Below, one piece after another: positions 5,857 to 7,293 of a DNA stretch of 7,293 bases; the stretch's first letter is position 1; every line of letters begins with the position of its first letter. The notes beneath the pieces were generated by a model. The model made no database searches. It had not been told where the DNA came from and saw only the letters and a list, made by a program, of their open reading frames with translations. The stretch comes from Paludibacter sp. (GTDB taxonomy: Bacteria > Bacteroidota > Bacteroidia > Bacteroidales > Paludibacteraceae), in assembly GCA_031284665.1 (NCBI GenBank), contig JAITXR010000277.1, positions 1 to 7,293 of the forward strand. The letters are read 5' to 3'. The translations under genes and the position numbers were made by a program.

Positions 5857-5883
5857 ACCACAAAGCCACACAGACTACACAAA
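5857..5883. repeat. Short period-9 tandem, three ACCACAAAG-type units
   Basis: ACCACAAAG, CCACACAGA and CTACACAAA follow each other in 9-base phase within the spacer before the methyltransferase gene. The tract is degenerate and short, so support is moderate. It resembles CACAAAG-type intergenic tandem repeats found in various bacteria. Confidence 0.5.
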
Positions 5884-5940
5884 CAAAATAAAAACAGTTA
5901 GTGATGTTTGTGATAAAAATTTATTAATTTTAAGTGAAAC

Positions 5941-5976
5941 ATTGAGCTATCAACAATAAAATTATCAGTAATTTTG
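5941..5976 (+). promoter_or_regulatory. Second putative promoter, -7 box TAATTTTG close to the methyltransferase start
   Basis: TAATTTTG at 5969-5976 is an exact TAnnTTTG match. A weak TTG lies at 5942-5944 with 24-base spacing, longer than usual. The box ends 11 bases before the ATG at 5988, so the transcript leader would be only a few bases. It could be the main promoter or a chance match in T-rich DNA. Confidence 0.4.
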
Positions 5977-5987
5977 TAAAAAAATAC

Positions 5988-6923
5988 ATGGAAAATAAAT
6001 GCAGAATTTGCACAAATAAAGAGAATAACATAACATTGTTTGTCAATGAAAATCAGTTTGGTACAGGCGAAAAATTTACTTATTTCAAGTGTGCTGAATG
6101 TGGTTGTCTGCAAATAGCCGAATTTCCCGAAGATATGGTAAAATATTATCCAAAAGATAAATATTATTCCTATAATCTTAAAACAAAGCGAAATACGAAA
6201 ATCCAAAAAATGATAAAAAGAGTTTTGAGATATTGTTATTTTCAAAATTTGATTCCGAAAGGATTTAAGTATTTCAAATTCTTTTCCTTTTTTCAAGCAT
6301 TCGAAGGCTTGAAAATCAGTACTTCGGCTGCAATTCTCGATGTGGGTTGCGGCTCTGGTTGGTTGCTTGAACAAATGGCTGCTTTCGGCTATAAAAACTT
6401 GACAGGCATTGAGCCTTTTAACGAAAATGATATTATTAACGATGATTTAAGTATTTGGAAAACTGACATTTGCAATTACAAAACCGATAAAAAGTACGAT
6501 GTAATAATGTTTAACCATTCGTTTGAACATATTGCCGAGCAGCACGAAACTTTATCGGCAACTTATAACTTATTGACTGACAATGGTTATTTGATAATCA
6601 GTATTCCGGTGTGCGATTGTTTTGCATTTCGCAAATATGGGAGAAATTGGCGTTCGTGGGATGCGCCGCGTCATTTTTTTCTACATTCTACAGATAGTAT
6701 AATGCGGCTCAACAAAAAACATAATTTGTCATTAATTCGTCAGTATTACGATTCTTCGGAAATGCAATTTATTGACAGTGAGGATATTGGACATTATGGT
6801 GCGCGATATAAGTTTATTCCGGTATCCTCGAAACGCAGGCGCATACTCAAAAAACAGTCAAAAATATTGAACGAAATTGCCGACGGCGATACGGCTTGTT
6901 TTATATTTCAGAAAAAACGATAA
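5988..6923 (+). CDS. Class I SAM-dependent methyltransferase with N-terminal zinc ribbon
   Basis: The 311-residue protein starts with a likely zinc ribbon made of two CxxC pairs, CRIC (Cys5, Cys8) and CAEC (Cys35, Cys38). After a basic, aromatic linker comes a class I methyltransferase fold. SAM-binding motif I is ILDVGCGSG (116-124), the acidic residue at the end of strand 2 is in GIEPF (Glu142), and a DVIMFNHSFEHI strand (171-182) and LLTDNGYLIISIP (195-207) follow. WRSWDAPRHFFLHS (221-234) matches the Methyltransf_23-type pattern, in which an aromatic/DxPRH segment lines the active site. Similar proteins are common in bacterial surface-glycan clusters, where they methylate sugars or lipids, but the substrate here is unknown. 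A second methyltransferase gene begins 230 bases downstream under its own promoter. Confidence 0.9.
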   Translation: MENKCRICTNKENNITLFVNENQFGTGEKFTYFKCAECGCLQIAEFPEDMVKYYPKDKYYSYNLKTKRNTKIQKMIKRVLRYCYFQNLIPKGFKYFKFFSFFQAFEGLKISTSAAILDVGCGSGWLLEQMAAFGYKNLTGIEPFNENDIINDDLSIWKTDICNYKTDKKYDVIMFNHSFEHIAEQHETLSATYNLLTDNGYLIISIPVCDCFAFRKYGRNWRSWDAPRHFFLHSTDSIMRLNKKHNLSLIRQYYDSSEMQFIDSEDIGHYGARYKFIPVSSKRRRILKKQSKILNEIADGDTACFIFQKKR

Positions 6924-6963
6924 AAACGCATAAAAAGCAATCTTACCTGAAAGGAGATGCGCT

Positions 6964-7116
6964 GTGATAATGCTCTTACATTTCCAATTTGTGCCGCATT
7001 TTCGCAAAGATTCAGAACTCGACAATTTTGGCTTATTGTATGAAGATTTTACATTTTTTCTCTGTAAAAAATTATTTTTCATTCACGCGCTTGGAATTCT
7101 CGAAAATTTCGTCTAA
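6964..7116 (+). other. Doubtful small open frame (50 codons) in the spacer between the two methyltransferases
   Basis: A frame from GTG 6964 (or ATG 6970) to TAA 7114-7116 would encode a 50-residue, phenylalanine-rich peptide. AAGGAG at 6951-6956 lies 7 bases before the GTG, which is striking in DNA where starts otherwise lack a Shine-Dalgarno. However, Bacteroidota rarely use that signal, and the stop falls in the -7 box of the next gene. I recognise no family. It may be a chance frame or a decayed gene. The rest of the 6924-7153 spacer shows no clear terminator. Confidence 0.2.
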
Positions 7117-7121
7117 TTTTG
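7090..7121 (+). promoter_or_regulatory. Bacteroidota promoter (CTTG - 20 bases - TAATTTTG) for the last methyltransferase
   Basis: TAATTTTG at 7114-7121 matches TAnnTTTG exactly, and CTTG at 7090-7093 contains the TTG core of the -33 element at an ideal 20-base distance. Transcription would start near 7128, leaving a leader of about 26 bases that is very A-rich, as is usual for translation starts in this phylum. Confidence 0.65.
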
Positions 7122-7153
7122 CAGACAAAAAAAAATGTTAATAAAAACTATAT

Positions 7154-7293
7154 ATGGATAAAAACTATTGGGAAAACTTTTATAAAAGTCAAAATGAGGA
7201 ACTGAAACCTTCTCTATTTGCTAAATATGTTTGCGACAATTATGCAAACCAAAATGATTTTATTGTGGAATTGGGCTGTGGAAACGGAAGGGA
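7154..7293 (+). CDS. Class I SAM-dependent methyltransferase, N-terminal part (cut by right edge)
   Basis: Forty-six complete codons from ATG 7154 to the window end encode a start like MDKNYWENFYKSQ, followed by PSLFAKYV (residues 19-26). Motif I of the SAM-binding site, IVELGCGNGR (37-46), is reached just before the cut. The YWENFYKS opening followed by PS-FA and LGCGNGRD is typical of small stand-alone methyltransferases found near glycan or lipid-modification genes. The catalytic part lies outside the window, so the substrate is unknown. It has no zinc ribbon, unlike the methyltransferase before it. It is probably transcribed from its own promoter at 7090-7121. Confidence 0.85.
   Translation, partial: MDKNYWENFYKSQNEELKPSLFAKYVCDNYANQNDFIVELGCGNGR

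Noticed and set aside
5898..6374. Minus-strand 158-codon frame over the methyltransferase start
   Set aside because: It overlaps the zinc-ribbon and motif I coding region of a clear gene; its hydrophobic composition follows from AT-rich antisense sequence.
6858..7082. Minus-strand 74-codon frame at the end of the first methyltransferase
   Set aside because: Lysine/serine-rich with no family resemblance, and overlaps the methyltransferase C-terminus and spacer.

Overview
The window looks like part of a Bacteroidota (Bacteroidetes) chromosome. The DNA is AT-rich, start codons lack Shine-Dalgarno sequences and instead sit behind A-rich leaders, and several starts follow the TAnnTTTG -7 box typical of that phylum. 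The protein families also fit: a ClC protein with GAEAP in place of GREGP, a RetSat/CrtI-like FAD oxidoreductase, an S23-type four-helix-bundle protein, a B12-binding-type radical SAM protein and zinc-ribbon methyltransferases. Genus cannot be decided from this sequence.

Layout from left to right. (1) Positions 1-174, minus strand: the C-terminal part of a CPA1-type Na+/H+ antiporter. It has lost its N-terminal part, appears frameshifted, and runs off the left edge. (2) About 145-391: repeat-rich spacer with two hairpins, a period-9 tandem tract and a -7 box. (3) 392-2167: ClC chloride channel/transporter with two C-terminal CBS domains. (4) 2168-2371: spacer made almost entirely of two period-7 arrays. 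(5) 2372-3868: FAD-dependent phytoene desaturase/retinol saturase-like oxidoreductase. (6) 3867-3963: period-7 array in the opposite orientation. (7) 3994-4347: four-helix-bundle (23S rRNA intervening-sequence family) protein. (8) 4341-4473: period-7 array with 12 perfect TACTCAA copies, filling the whole gap to the next gene. (9) 4471-5739: B12-binding-type radical SAM enzyme. (10) 5740-5987: spacer with two promoter-like elements and a short period-9 tract. (11) 5988-6923: zinc-ribbon class I methyltransferase. (12) 6924-7153: spacer with a doubtful 50-codon frame and a good Bacteroidota promoter. (13) 7154-7293: start of a second class I methyltransferase, cut by the window edge.

All intact genes point right, but nothing shows that they form one pathway. 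The two methyltransferases may belong to a modification or glycan cluster that continues to the right. The most distinctive feature is the spacer DNA. Heptamer arrays (TACTTGA/TACTCAA or its complement) occupy three of the gaps and share bases with neighbouring stop and start codons. Inverted arrays bracket both the four-helix-bundle gene and the FAD oxidoreductase gene. This arrangement is the best candidate in the window for an undescribed repeat/mobile system, with the small four-helix-bundle protein as its possible partner. That link is inference.
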